Assembly (NCBI GenBank): GCA_029245345.1
Contig: JAQWPM010000015.1
Span: 1-64,000 of the forward strand
DNA length: 64,000 nt
From: Longimicrobiales bacterium
GTDB lineage: Bacteria; Gemmatimonadota; Gemmatimonadetes; Longimicrobiales; Gaopeijiaceae
Direction: 5' to 3'
In this document: piece after piece, positions 27,512 to 38,737 of the stretch
Layout of the letters: each line of letters starts with the position of its first letter
How positions within the stretch are numbered: position 1 is the stretch's first letter
The notes under the pieces: model-generated
Database searches by the model: none
Told to the model about the DNA's origin: nothing
What the model saw: the letters and a program-made list of their open reading frames with translations, nothing else
Program-made: the position numbers and the translations under genes

Positions 27512-27585
27512 TGCCGGAGGAGGGACTCGAACCCCCGACTCGCGGATTATGATTCCGCTGCTCTAACCAGCTGAGCTACTCCGGC
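27512..27585 (-). tRNA. tRNA-Met (CAT), or Ile2
   Basis: This 74-nt tRNA has a perfect acceptor stem GCCGGAG/CTCCGGC, D arm AGCTCAGCTGGTTAGAGC, anticodon stem GCGGA/TCCGC and loop ATCATAA, giving anticodon CAT. The T arm is GGGGG-TTCGAGT-CCCTC. G1-C72 pairing and an anticodon stem without three consecutive G-C pairs rule out the initiator. Elongator tRNA-Met is most likely. A tRNA-Ile(CAU) needing lysidine cannot be excluded by sequence alone. CCA is not encoded. Confidence 0.94.
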
Positions 27586-27715
27586 ATAGGGTGGAAAAGC
27601 TCATCTTGGGCTCTGACGCTGTCAACCGGCTTGCGTCCGGTGTAGGACGGCGCGACGCTCAATGCGAGTCTCGTATTCGGTGTGTGGCCTTCCCCGTACT
27701 CTTTCGGAGGTTCGA

Positions 27716-28642
27716 ATGGATCCGGCAGTCATTATTATCGGCGCGATCGCTTTTGGCGGAATCGCGATACTGACCAGCCTCAGAGTTCTCTACGAATACG
27801 AACGAGGCGTCATCTTCCGCTTGGGAAAACTCACGCGAGCGAAGGGCCCAGGCCTGATCTTTCTCGTACCCTTCGGGCTCGAACGAATGCGCAAAATGGA
27901 CCTGCGCATCATCGCACTCGACATCGCTCCACAGGACACGATCACGAAGGACAACGTGAGTGTTCGGGTCAACGCGGTGGTCTACTTCCGCGTGGCGGAT
28001 CCCACGAAGGCAGTGATTGAGATCGAGGACTATTACTTCGCCACGAGTCAGCTCGCTCAGACGACCCTGCGATCCGTGATCGGGCAGTCAGAGTTGGACG
28101 AACTCCTGGCGGAACGCGAGCGCATCAACGATGTGGTCCGGGACATTATCGACCAAGGCACGGACCCTTGGGGCATTGAGGTCACGAGTGTCGAAATCAA
28201 GGACATCGACCTCCCTCAGGAGATGAAGCGCGCGATGGCCAAGCAAGCCGAAGCCGAGCGCGAACGGCGGGCGAAAGTCATCAGCGCAGAGGGTGAGTAC
28301 CAGGCTTCAACGAAGCTGGCCGGAGCAGCGGAGATCATCGCCGAATTTCCAGGTGCCATGCAGCTCCGCTTCCTCCAGACCGTGGTTGAGGTCGCCGCCG
28401 AGAACAACTCCACGACCCTATTCCCTGTACCCATCGACCTCTTCTCTTCGTTCATCGAGAAGGGCAAGACACCTAGTGTGGAAGCGAAGAACCGGGCACT
28501 CCAAGCTGCTGCAGAGACGATGCTCCAGGCCCTTCCCGCGGGTGCAGACCCGAGCGAGCTCGAGGCTGTGATCAAGGGAGCGGTCGCTGTCGGAAAGGCT
28601 TCGGTGGAGGCCGTGCCCGTTCGGATCGACGACGACGAGTAG
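27716..28642 (+). CDS. Slipin/stomatin-like SPFH membrane protein
   Basis: The 308-residue protein has an N-terminal membrane helix (about residues 5-24) and an SPFH domain with [13 protein letters not shown] and G-P-G-L-I-F. Next come [12 protein letters not shown], a helical coiled segment rich in [10 protein letters not shown], and a C-terminal domain. Slipins form membrane microdomain scaffolds, often with an NfeD partner, which is not adjacent here. The start at 27716 is set by the GGAGG located 6 bases upstream. Confidence 0.92.
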   Translation: MDPAVIIIGAIAFGGIAILTSLRVLYEYERGVIFRLGKLTRAKGPGLIFLVPFGLERMRKMDLRIIALDIAPQDTITKDNVSVRVNAVVYFRVADPTKAVIEIEDYYFATSQLAQTTLRSVIGQSELDELLAERERINDVVRDIIDQGTDPWGIEVTSVEIKDIDLPQEMKRAMAKQAEAERERRAKVISAEGEYQASTKLAGAAEIIAEFPGAMQLRFLQTVVEVAAENNSTTLFPVPIDLFSSFIEKGKTPSVEAKNRALQAAAETMLQALPAGADPSELEAVIKGAVAVGKASVEAVPVRIDDDE

Positions 28643-28643
28643 T

Positions 28644-29288
28644 CAAGAGCGCAGGTTCACGGATCGCGAGGTCCAAGTCATCCTCCGGCGTGCCTCTAAC
28701 GCGGAGACGTCGCCGCATCTGCCCACCCGAGACGGTCCAACGCTCTCTGATCTGGTAGAAGCCGCGCGCGAGGTCGGGCTCGACGTCGACGCCATTCGCC
28801 GGGCCGCCGCTGTGGGCCCGGTACAGGCGGGTCGAGGCACCGACTTCATTATCGGTGCACCAACCACGCTCGCGATGTCCGCGGACTTCTCAGGTGTTCC
28901 TGCAGATTGGAGCGCCATCACCCAGGCTGCTCAACGCGTCACCGGTCGCCAGGGAGAAGTCATGACCGACCAAACCGGCGCCTACCGATGGCACGAAAAT
29001 CACGGGCTGGGACGTACCACCGTCACGGCCACCAACACAGGCCTACGAGTCGAATTCGATCGAGCTGGGGACTACCTGGCACACTGGTTCGGGGGCCTCC
29101 TGGCGTGGGCGGCGGCGAGCGCCGCTCTCCCGCTATCGCTGGGGCCTTTGACCGGAGCCCTCCTGTTCCTCCTGACCCCGGTGGTCTTGGCCCGACCCTT
29201 TTGGAGGCGTTCGGACAACAAGGCCCGGATACGACTGGAGGAGCTCGCGATGGAACTCCTCCGTGCCGCCAACGAACGCGTCCAATAG
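28644..29288 (+). CDS. Membrane-anchored protein of unknown function, start unclear
   Basis: The C-terminal part (from a GTG at 28812, 158 residues) contains two hydrophobic helices near L-A-H-W-F-G-G-L-L-A-W-A-A-A and A-L-L-F-L-L-T-P-V-V, then a basic amphipathic end. Upstream in the same frame the coding signal continues: R-F-T-D-R-E-V-Q-V-I-L-R-R-A, then L-S-D-L-V-E-A-A-R-E-V-G-L-D, a pattern I know from the start of related proteins. No ATG, GTG or TTG exists there before the slipin stop. The true start may be non-standard or hidden by an indel, so the left boundary is approximate. Confidence 0.55.
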   Translation, partial: QERRFTDREVQVILRRASNAETSPHLPTRDGPTLSDLVEAAREVGLDVDAIRRAAAVGPVQAGRGTDFIIGAPTTLAMSADFSGVPADWSAITQAAQRVTGRQGEVMTDQTGAYRWHENHGLGRTTVTATNTGLRVEFDRAGDYLAHWFGGLLAWAAASAALPLSLGPLTGALLFLLTPVVLARPFWRRSDNKARIRLEELAMELLRAANERVQ

Positions 29289-29291
29289 GGC

Positions 29292-29620
29292 CTATCGTGC
29301 TGTACTACCCACAGAATCGGGCGGGGCGGTGACGGCATCACTCGGCTCTGTGAACCGATACAACACTTCACCGGGCCGGACCAAGCCGAACTGCTCCCGC
29401 GCGATTCGCTCCAACGTGACCGGGTCGATCTGCAACGAGTCAGCCCAAGCCCTCAAGGAGTCGATTTGCCGGTGCAACTCAGTGAGCTCCAGTTCCTCCT
29501 GCGCCACAGCAGCTCGCGCGTTTCGTAATTCGAACCACGAGTACTCGCCGCCAAAAACTGCGTAGTAGACTGCGAGAAGAAGCAGTCCTGGTAAGACAAC
29601 CTTCTTCAGGTGGCCGCTCA

Positions 29621-29621
<1 letters not shown>
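29292..29621 (-). CDS. ftsB: FtsB/DivIC-like septum formation initiator
   Basis: This small bitopic protein (109 residues from the chosen GTG) has one membrane helix near the N-terminus (V-V-L-P-G-L-L-L-L-A-V-Y-Y). A coiled coil follows (A-A-V-A-Q-E-E-L-E-L-T-E-L-H-R-Q-I) and then the family end motif A-R-E-Q-F-G-L-V-R-P-G-E. It should join FtsL/FtsQ in the divisome. The GTG at 29621 overlaps the enolase stop by one base (TAGTG); a TTG three codons earlier is possible. The eno-ftsB order is common. Confidence 0.85.
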
Positions 29622-31639
<2,018 letters not shown>

Positions 31640-31643
<4 letters not shown>

Positions 31644-32632
31644 ATCTCACCGCCGAAGTGGTCGAAGCCCCCACGCTTGAGAGCAAGTCGTTCACCACCG
31701 CGCTCCAACAAAACGCCCTCGCCCGCCTCGACGCGTCCGACGCGTGTGAGCTTTAGACCGTGACGTCTCTGGAAGTATTCAACGTCCACGACACCAGGAT
31801 CCGTGACGAAGAGGAGTTGGTAGTCCTCACCCCCGTACAGCGCGGCTTCGAGCGCCTGCTCCGGACCGAGGATCTCGATTGCGATCGGAGCGACCGGGAT
31901 CGCATCGGCATCGAGGATAATCTGGGCGCCCGACGCAGACGCCATGTGGCTCGCATCTCCCGCGAGACCGTCAGAGATGTCCATGAGCGCGTCAATCAGG
32001 TCGTGCTCGACCAAGCACTGCGCAGCCTTCACGCGGGGCTCCGGACGTGCGAATGCGTCTCGAGCGGCCTTCGGGGGCTCCTCTCCACGAGCCCACGCCT
32101 GAACCGCCGCCGCACTCGCCCCAAGGTCACCTGTGACCCACACCTCATCGCTGGGTTCTGCGCCGTTCCGTAGCACAGGCCACGACGTGCAACCAAGCAC
32201 CGTAATGTCCAGCACGAGCGGTCCAGGTGAGCGAGCGAGATCGCCCCCAAGGAGTGCCGCCCCCACCGAGTCCGCGGCTTCGGCGATTCCTGCCTGAAGC
32301 GCGTCCCAGTTCACGGAGTCGTCCGTGGGTAGCGCCACCGACGCGAACAACCCAGTCGGTGTCGCTGCCATGGCAGCCAAATCCGACAACGCCGCGGAGG
32401 CAGCCCGGAAGCCGATCTCTTCGTCCGTGAGCCAGGCTCGACGAAAGTGGACATCCTCAACACTCATGTCCGTGCTGATCACCCACCCACCCTCGATCAC
32501 CGCAGCGTCGTCGCCGGGTCCGACTCGCACGGCCTGAGGCAGCTCGCGTCCTCCTGCGATGGCTCGCCGGATCCGGTCGAACTCCGGCCCTGGGCCCAGC
32601 CGCACGTGGCGCTTGGGCAGGTCGTCCATCAT
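31640..32632 (-). CDS. thiL: Thiamine-monophosphate kinase
   Basis: The 330-residue AIRS-family kinase phosphorylates thiamine monophosphate to the pyrophosphate cofactor. It has G-P-G-D-D-A-A-V near residue 40, T-D-M-S-V-E-D-V-H-F, G-G-D-L-A-R-S-P-G and D-I-S-D-G-L-A-G-D. The ATG at 32632 is preferred because it overlaps the nnrD stop by 4 bp and begins MMDDLPKRH; the longer frame lies inside nnrD. Confidence 0.94.
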
Positions 32633-34215
32633 CGGGCCGCCTCGGCGTCGAACAGAAGCCCCCCAAGGGCCAGGTCCGAATCCGAGGCTCCGCACTCATT
32701 CATGGCAGCCGGGAGCCATCGGACGACATCACTGGGTGTCAACGAAACACCTCGCCCGGCGATGCGCGCGGCTCGACCCGAGAAGAAGAGCCCGAGCGCG
32801 CCTGCATCCACGTCGGAAACACCCTGCGCCATCAACGACGTGCACACACCTGCCAACGCATCACCCATACCGGCGACGGCTAGATCTGAGGTGGCTTGCG
32901 TGTCTACGAGTATCGGGCGCCCCACGCCGGTCACTAAGGATGGAGCTCCCTTCAACAGAACCGCGTGCCCGAATCGGTCCGCGGCCTCTCGAAGGGCAGC
33001 CAGTCGGTCCTCGATCACTACGTCATGCTCGGTGTGAAGCAGGCGGGCCATCTCTCGGACATGCGGGGTGGCGAGGATCGGTCTGTCTTTCGCGAGCGCA
33101 GCCAAGTCGATGGCACCCTCGGCAGCGAGGTTCAGTCCGTCCGCATCTACGACGAGGGGAACCGAGGGCCCCTCGGCCACAACGTCGAGAAGCACACGCC
33201 CCGGAGCCTCTGTGCCCATTCCGGGCCCGATCAGCGCCGCATCCGCTTGCTCGAGGCCCTCTCGCAGCCCCTCGACGTCCTCGGCAGCAACGAACACCGC
33301 CTCGGGAAGCGAGGACTGAATCACTGCGCGATTCTCCTCAGGGGAGCACACCCGCACAAAGCCGGCACCGGCGTGATACGCTGCACGTGCCGCGAGCAGC
33401 GCCGCACCTGCCATGCCCGCCTGACCTGCGATCACCAGCACACGACCGACGGCATTCTTGTGCGTGTCCGTCGAGCGAAGCGGCCGGTGGGCATACGCCC
33501 ACGCGGGCGTCACGATCTGACCTGAGAACATGTGGGCCATCGACGTTTCAGTTGGCGGACATCCGATGTCGATCGCGACCAATCGCCCCACGTTCCGACG
33601 TGCAGGGTGCAGGAGGCTTCCCAGCTTCGGGGCTCCATACGTCACCGTCACACTGGCTTCGATCGCCTCCCCCGGCACAGCACCCGTGTTGGCGTCGATA
33701 CCAGAAGGCACGTCGATCGAGAGGATGGGGCACTCCGCTCGGTTGGCCCTCAAAATCGCGTCTGCCTGTCGGTCACGCGGACGATCCCGCACCCCGGTGC
33801 CCAACACCCCGTCGATCACGACATCTGCCTCTTGGAAGAGGCGAGTCCACTCGTCATCGGAAAGATCACGGTCGGTCACCGTTTCGACGGCCCATCCATG
33901 AAAAAGAGGGTCCTCGTGTGTACGGTCCGAAACCAGGATCGCACGCACCTCCCTGCCCCAAGCCACCAAAGTGCGGATGCAAACCAGCGCGTCACCACCG
34001 TTGTTGCCCGAACCCACTAACGCCAGCACCGGACCGGTCGGAAACAGTCGTTGGACCACCTCCGCAGTACCCCGCCCAGCGTTCTCCATGAGCACGGCCT
34101 GCGGCACGCCGATGTCTTCAATGGCGACACGGTCCCACTCCGCCGACTCCGCCCCAGTGGGGGCCGGAAGATGCACCGGTCCAAACGGGCTCAGCCGCGG
34201 GTAGGGATCGGTCAT
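32629..34215 (-). CDS. nnrD: Bifunctional NAD(P)H-hydrate epimerase/dehydratase
   Basis: The 528-residue fusion repairs damaged NAD(P)HX. The N-terminal YjeF_N epimerase part (about 1-225) has M-E-N-A-G-R-G and V-G-S-G-N-N-G-G-D-A. The C-terminal carbohydrate-kinase-like dehydratase part (about 245-528) has A-G-Q-A-G-M-A-G-A, G-P-G-M-G, L-V-V-D-A-D-G-L-N and A-G-M-G-D-A-L-A-G. Both halves look intact. It heads an overlapping run with thiL, plsC and eno. Confidence 0.95.
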   Translation of the reverse strand: MTDPYPRLSPFGPVHLPAPTGAESAEWDRVAIEDIGVPQAVLMENAGRGTAEVVQRLFPTGPVLALVGSGNNGGDALVCIRTLVAWGREVRAILVSDRTHEDPLFHGWAVETVTDRDLSDDEWTRLFQEADVVIDGVLGTGVRDRPRDRQADAILRANRAECPILSIDVPSGIDANTGAVPGEAIEASVTVTYGAPKLGSLLHPARRNVGRLVAIDIGCPPTETSMAHMFSGQIVTPAWAYAHRPLRSTDTHKNAVGRVLVIAGQAGMAGAALLAARAAYHAGAGFVRVCSPEENRAVIQSSLPEAVFVAAEDVEGLREGLEQADAALIGPGMGTEAPGRVLLDVVAEGPSVPLVVDADGLNLAAEGAIDLAALAKDRPILATPHVREMARLLHTEHDVVIEDRLAALREAADRFGHAVLLKGAPSLVTGVGRPILVDTQATSDLAVAGMGDALAGVCTSLMAQGVSDVDAGALGLFFSGRAARIAGRGVSLTPSDVVRWLPAAMNECGASDSDLALGGLLFDAEAAR

Positions 34216-34315
34216 TGGGGACCGGTTGCTCGCGACAACAGCCGGGCCGAGGTCACGGCCGACGTGGTTCGCGAAGGGTCAAAGTATTGGGGGGTAGGGG
34301 CGCTAAAGCCCCGGG

Positions 34316-34516
34316 CTATTTGTGACTCTGCCCGATCTGGCGCCCCACTGTGATCTCCCCGTTGTCGATCCGGATGTTGAATCCACATTCCGGGCTGGAA
34401 CACACCCACGCCTTGTAGCGAATCGGCGCCCCCTCTCTGCCATAATCCGAGAGAGGCAACAAGATTCCACCCTCGCATTTTAGGCAGCGCGGAAATCCGT
34501 GATCGTCCATTTTCAT
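34316..34516 (-). CDS. Small zinc-ribbon protein
   Basis: The 66-residue protein has two cysteine knuckles, C-L-K-C at residues 11-14 and C-S-S-P-E-C at about 39-44, the arrangement of a compact zinc ribbon. Between them is a basic aromatic strand (I-R-Y-K-A-W-V). It is similar in style to small conserved proteins of related genomes, but no function is known to me. It may bind nucleic acid or protein. The start could be either of the two Met codons at its N-terminus (residues 1 and 3). Confidence 0.65.
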   Translation of the reverse strand: MKMDDHGFPRCLKCEGGILLPLSDYGREGAPIRYKAWVCSSPECGFNIRIDNGEITVGRQIGQSHK

Positions 34517-34615
34517 CCCCTCTCATGGGCGTGGCGGCAGCGAGTGCCGCACAGGCACCCGGTCTTGCCGGGTCGTTCAAGTCTTTAGGCTCGGCCGCAT
34601 GCCGCACCGTCGTGA

Positions 34616-34996
34616 TCAGATCCGAGCTTCCCATGGGTAGTTCAGCTCGAATACTTCTTCGAAGTCGAAGACGTCCGCGAAGTCCTCCGGTCGATCTCCG
34701 TCCTGCTTGATCAAAATCCCTTGCTCCACCAGCGCAAACACCACGCCTCCAACATCTTCCGTCGCGTGAATGCCCCAGTGTTCGAGCACCGAACGAGCCA
34801 TCGGCCCGAATCGTTCCAACGCCATGTGCCTGACACCTTCAGCGAGTTCCTTCCCCGAAATGTGTCTTGGCTCGTCCAGAGAGTGGATGACGGAATGCAG
34901 CGCCGCGAGCACAAAAAAATACGCCCGTGTATCGAATCGGGGGTTTCGTTGCTGGAGTTGCTCCAGAATCTCGTCGGCGAATTGAAGTTCCGTCAT
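34616..34996 (-). CDS. Minf_1886-type conserved protein
   Basis: The 126-residue protein matches the Planctomycetota/Verrucomicrobiota conserved family exemplified by Minf_1886. It has an N-terminal helix, Y-F-F-V-L-A-A-L, H-I-S-G-K-E-L-A-E-G-V-R, F-G-x-M-A-R-S-V-L-E-H-W-G-I, G-x-x-V-F-x-L-V, and the acidic end F-D-F-E-E-V-F. Function is unknown. It is likely a small globular alpha/beta protein with a winged-helix look. Confidence 0.75.
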   Translation of the reverse strand: MTELQFADEILEQLQQRNPRFDTRAYFFVLAALHSVIHSLDEPRHISGKELAEGVRHMALERFGPMARSVLEHWGIHATEDVGGVVFALVEQGILIKQDGDRPEDFADVFDFEEVFELNYPWEARI

Positions 34997-35056
34997 GCGC
35001 GCAAATGTGCGGATCGGTCCGTGCGTTCGCTAGTCCAAGCGGGCGCACAGCACCTC

Positions 35057-36313
35057 TTACCCCGCCAACTCCGCGTAGAGCGGGAATGCGTCGCTCAGTT
35101 CCTTGACTTCAGCCTTCACGGATCCGAGGAGGGCTTGGTCGCTCGGAGCCTGGAGGACTTGGTCGATCCATCCAGCCACTCGCGCCATCTCCGCTTCTTT
35201 CATGCCCCGCGACGTCAGTGCGGGTGTGCCGATCCGAAGACCTGAGGTGACGAACGGCGAGCGCGCCTCCCCCGGGATCGTGTTCTTGTTGACCGTCATA
35301 CCCGCGCTTTCGAGGGCTTCCTCCGCAGCTTTACCTGTGAGGTCGTCATGGCTTTTTCGCAGATCGACCAAGAGCACGTGGTTGTCGGTACCGCCGCTCA
35401 CGAGGTTGAATCCACGTTCGACAAGACCTTCGCCGAGCGCCTTAGCGTTCGCCACTATCTGTCCGGCATAGTCGGTGAATTCGGGCTGAAGCGCTTCTAG
35501 GAACGCGACCGCCTTTGCGGCGATCACATGCATGAGCGGACCACCCTGCATGAACGGGAAGACCGACTTGTCGATGGCTTTCGCGTGCTCTTCAGGGCAC
35601 AGAATCAAGCCACCACGGGGGCCCCTCAATGTCTTGTGGGTCGTGGTGGTCACCACATCCGCGTGAGGAATCGGCGAGGGATGGTGCCCTGTCGCCACAA
35701 GACCCGCGATATGTGCCATGTCCACCACGAAGGTGGCGTCGACTTCACGTGCGACCGCTTGGAAGGCCTCGAAGTCGAGGACCCGTGGATAGGCGCTCGC
35801 ACCGGCGATGATCATCTTCGGGCGCTCCGCTAACGCTTGGTCGCGGAGCGCATCGTAGTCGATGCGCCCGTCTTCTTCCCGCACTCCGTAGGCCGCCACG
35901 CCGAAGAGTCGGCCGCTGAAGTTCACCGGGGACCCGTGCGTGAGATGTCCACCGTGACTGAGGCTCATTCCTAGGATCTTGTCTCCCGGATCCAGGAAGG
36001 AGAAGTAGGCCGCCATGTTGGCCTGGGCCCCAGAGTGCGGCTGAACATTCGCGTGCTCAGCGCCGAACAGCTGCTTGGCCCGATCGCGTGCCAAGTCCTC
36101 AGCAATATCGGCGAACTCGCAACCACCGTAGTACCGCTTGCCGGGTAGACCCTCGGCGTACTTGTTCGTCATCACCGTGCCCGCGGCCTCGAGGACCGCC
36201 CTAGACACGAAATTCTCTGACGCGATGAGTTCGAGGCCGTCGGCCTGTCGGCGAGCTTCTGCGACAATCGAATCGAAAATCGCTGGATCTGCTCGGCGCA
36301 GATTGTCCATCAT
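35057..36313 (-). CDS. glyA: Serine hydroxymethyltransferase
   Basis: The 418-residue PLP enzyme interconverts serine and glycine with tetrahydrofolate. It shows E-N-F-V-S, the [13 protein letters not shown] segment and the PLP lysine in [13 protein letters not shown]. Length and motif order are standard. The start overlaps the stop of the upstream dehydrogenase gene by 4 bp, so they are probably cotranscribed. Confidence 0.98.
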   Translation of the reverse strand: MMDNLRRADPAIFDSIVAEARRQADGLELIASENFVSRAVLEAAGTVMTNKYAEGLPGKRYYGGCEFADIAEDLARDRAKQLFGAEHANVQPHSGAQANMAAYFSFLDPGDKILGMSLSHGGHLTHGSPVNFSGRLFGVAAYGVREEDGRIDYDALRDQALAERPKMIIAGASAYPRVLDFEAFQAVAREVDATFVVDMAHIAGLVATGHHPSPIPHADVVTTTTHKTLRGPRGGLILCPEEHAKAIDKSVFPFMQGGPLMHVIAAKAVAFLEALQPEFTDYAGQIVANAKALGEGLVERGFNLVSGGTDNHVLLVDLRKSHDDLTGKAAEEALESAGMTVNKNTIPGEARSPFVTSGLRIGTPALTSRGMKEAEMARVAGWIDQVLQAPSDQALLGSVKAEVKELSDAFPLYAELAG

Positions 36314-37371
36314 GACAGGTACGTCCGCTGCAGGTGGCGGGCCTCACGGATGCGCGTCTCTGCGACTTTGTTCGCTGCGGCGTGCGGCGCGAGTCCTTCA
36401 GTGGTGGCCAGTTCGAATGTGCGCATCAAGGTGTTGTAGATATCCCCCGCCTTTCGCTTGCTCCGTTCCGGACTCCAACCTTCGATCTCCCCGTACACGT
36501 TGATCAAACCACCCGCGTTGATCACGTAGTCAGGAGCGTAGAGAATCCCGCGTTCGTCGAGCGCAGGCCCGTGGATCGGACCCCGCGCGAGTTGGTTGTT
36601 CGCCGCACCGGCGACGATGTCGACATTGAGCACGTCGATCGTGTCGTCGTTCACGATGGCACCCAACGCGCAGGGAGCGAAAATGTCCGCGTCCACGGCA
36701 TAAATGGCATCCGGCTCGACTGCTTCCGCTCCGAACTCGTCGACCACTTGCTTCACGCGGTCCTGATCGATGTCCGTCACCGTCAGCTTGGCGCCCTCTT
36801 CAGCGAGGTCCTTGCATAGGTAGTAACCGACGTGCCCGAGTCCCTGGACGGCGACGTGTTTCCCCGCCAAGGAGTCATCGCTGTACTTGGCCTGAGCACA
36901 TGCCTTGATGCCCATGTAGACGCCGTATGCGGTGACCGGTGAAGGATCTCCGGAGCGTCCGATCAAGCCCACCACATGCTCGGTCTCCATGGACACGAAT
37001 TCCATGTCGTCGGGAGACGTGCCGACGTCCTCAGCGGTGATGTAGCGACCGTTCAGTGAATCGACAGCCCGGCCGTGCGCACGGAAGATCATCTCACGAT
37101 CGATCGTCTTGTTGTCGCCCCAGATGACCGATTTGCCGCCGCCCAGGTTCAACCCTGTGATCGCAGCCTTGTAGGTCATTCCGCGAGATAGACGCAACGC
37201 ATCGATGACGGCAGCGCGATCGCTGTCATAGTTCCAAAAACGCGTACCACCGAGCGCTGGGCCCATGGTCGTGTCGTGGACGGCGATGATCCCTCTGTAA
37301 CCGAGGTCCGGGTCGTTCCAGAACATGAGCTGCTCGTGGTCACGCTCGGACATCAATTCAAAAATTTCCAT
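36310..37371 (-). CDS. Glu/Leu/Phe/Val-type amino-acid dehydrogenase
   Basis: The 353-residue NAD-dependent enzyme matches the leucine/phenylalanine/valine dehydrogenase branch. It has [10 protein letters not shown], the catalytic lysine region [19 protein letters not shown], and a Rossmann motif G-L-G-H-V-G-Y. It oxidatively deaminates branched-chain or aromatic amino acids to keto acids. Leucine is the most likely substrate from family resemblance. An alternative upstream Met (MKES) exists; MEIFELM at 37371 is the better start. Confidence 0.88.
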   Translation of the reverse strand: MEIFELMSERDHEQLMFWNDPDLGYRGIIAVHDTTMGPALGGTRFWNYDSDRAAVIDALRLSRGMTYKAAITGLNLGGGKSVIWGDNKTIDREMIFRAHGRAVDSLNGRYITAEDVGTSPDDMEFVSMETEHVVGLIGRSGDPSPVTAYGVYMGIKACAQAKYSDDSLAGKHVAVQGLGHVGYYLCKDLAEEGAKLTVTDIDQDRVKQVVDEFGAEAVEPDAIYAVDADIFAPCALGAIVNDDTIDVLNVDIVAGAANNQLARGPIHGPALDERGILYAPDYVINAGGLINVYGEIEGWSPERSKRKAGDIYNTLMRTFELATTEGLAPHAAANKVAETRIREARHLQRTYLS

Positions 37372-37406
37372 GCTCTCCTTCACGGTTATTTGGAAGTGCG
37401 ACTGAC

Positions 37407-37853
37407 TCAGCCTTGTGAAGCATCCCGTAGGACCTCACGGGCGATCACGTGTCGCATAATCTCGTTCGTGCCTTCCTAGATCTCGGTACCCTTCGCGTCT
37501 CGGAGCAATTGCTCCACCGGGTAATGTCGCATGTATCCGTATCCGCCAAAGACCTGGACAGCTTCGGCGGCGGACCAGGTAGCGGCCTCAGACGCAGCCA
37601 GCTTTGCGCTGGCGGCTCGGGAGGTGACGCCGTCGGCTCCGGTTCGTGGGTGCCCCGCGCCGTCGTTCGTGGCAGAAATGGCTGCTGCTACGTCGTGTGC
37701 GAGGAGTCGAGCGCCCGTTGTGAAGGCCACCGAAAGAGCCACCGATTCGTCGCCCCAGGCGAGTTCCTCGAGGACGACACCTACGTGGACACGAGGAGTT
37801 CACCCTCGGCGAACTCTCAGGCCAGTTTCTTCCTGCTCCTGCGTCCACATCAT
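37407..37853 (-). pseudogene. Gutted acyl-CoA dehydrogenase
   Basis: Pieces of an acyl-CoA dehydrogenase survive. There is an N-terminal helix M-M-W-T-Q-E-Q-E, then (another frame) V-L-E-E-L-A-W-G-D-E-S-V-A-L-S-V-A fused directly to the C-terminal domain with A-V-Q-V-F-G-G-Y-G-Y and P-V-E-Q-L-L-R-D-A-K-G-T-E-I. The next codon is TAG (37476-37478), where the family has tyrosine, and the frame then continues E-G-T-N-E-I-M-R-H-V-I-A-R-E-V-L to a real stop. About 180 residues of the FAD domain are missing, plus another segment near the start. It lies beside hbd in a beta-oxidation context. It cannot be active. Confidence 0.85.
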
Positions 37854-37862
37854 CGTCGTCCC

Positions 37863-38717
37863 CTACGGGTAGTTGTAGAACCCACGCCCACTCTTCCTGC
37901 CGTGCCATCCGGCTGCACAGTACTTCCGGAGGAGCGGGCAAGGCCGGTATCGGTCGTCGCCCAGCTCTCGGTGCAGCACCTCGAGAATGTTGAGGCACGT
38001 ATCCAAGCCAATCAGATCCGCGAGTTCGAGCGGACCCATCGGGTGGTTCATCCCGAGCTTCATGATGGTGTCGATGGCCTCAGGCTCGGCGACGCCCTCC
38101 ATGAGTGCGAAGACGGCCTCGTTGATCATCGGCATCAGGACCCGGTTCGCAACGAAACCAGGGAAGTCGTTGACCTCCACCGGAGTCTTCCCGAGTTCCT
38201 CAGACAACGTAAAGATTTTCCGGGTCGTTTCATCGCTCGTCGCGAGGCCACGAATGACCTCGATGAGCTTCATGACCGGAACGGGATTCATAAAGTGCAT
38301 CCCAATGACCTTGTCGGGGCGACCTGTACGTGCGGCAATCTCGGTGATGGAGATCGACGAAGTGTTGCTCGCCAGTATCGTCTCAGGGCCCGTTGCCCGA
38401 TCGAGCGTTTCAAAAATATCGTACTTGAGCTGCGCCTTCTCGGGGACCGCCTCGATCACAAGGTCCATACCCTCTGCACCAGCGGCCACATCTGTCGTGG
38501 TCTCGATCCTCGCGAGCGTCGCGTCGCGAGCGGCTTGGTCGATGAGCTCCTTCTTGACCTGCCGATCGAGATTCTTGGCGATGGTCGCGAGCGCACTCTC
38601 GAGAACGTCGCTGGAGAGGTCTAAGATGCGCACCGACTTGCCGTTCTGCGCGGCGACGTGGGCGATGCCGTTGCCCATCGTGCCTCCACCGACAACAGCG
38701 ATCCGATCGATACTCAT
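37863..38717 (-). CDS. hbd: 3-hydroxybutyryl-CoA dehydrogenase
   Basis: The 284-residue NAD(P)-dependent enzyme has the Rossmann motif G-G-G-T-M-G-N-G-I-A, E-A-V-P-E, the catalytic region S-N-T-S-S and G-M-H-F-M-N-P-V-P-V-M, and the terminal domain with G-R-G-F-Y-N-Y-P. It interconverts acetoacetyl-CoA and 3-hydroxybutyryl-CoA. A GGAGG lies about 11 bases before the chosen ATG at 38717; an ATG eight codons earlier overlaps the CPBP gene stop by ATGA. The gene after it is the broken acyl-CoA dehydrogenase. Confidence 0.95.
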   Translation of the reverse strand: MSIDRIAVVGGGTMGNGIAHVAAQNGKSVRILDLSSDVLESALATIAKNLDRQVKKELIDQAARDATLARIETTTDVAAGAEGMDLVIEAVPEKAQLKYDIFETLDRATGPETILASNTSSISITEIAARTGRPDKVIGMHFMNPVPVMKLIEVIRGLATSDETTRKIFTLSEELGKTPVEVNDFPGFVANRVLMPMINEAVFALMEGVAEPEAIDTIMKLGMNHPMGPLELADLIGLDTCLNILEVLHRELGDDRYRPCPLLRKYCAAGWHGRKSGRGFYNYP

Positions 38718-38737
38718 GCTCTCTATTTCCTCCGGTC

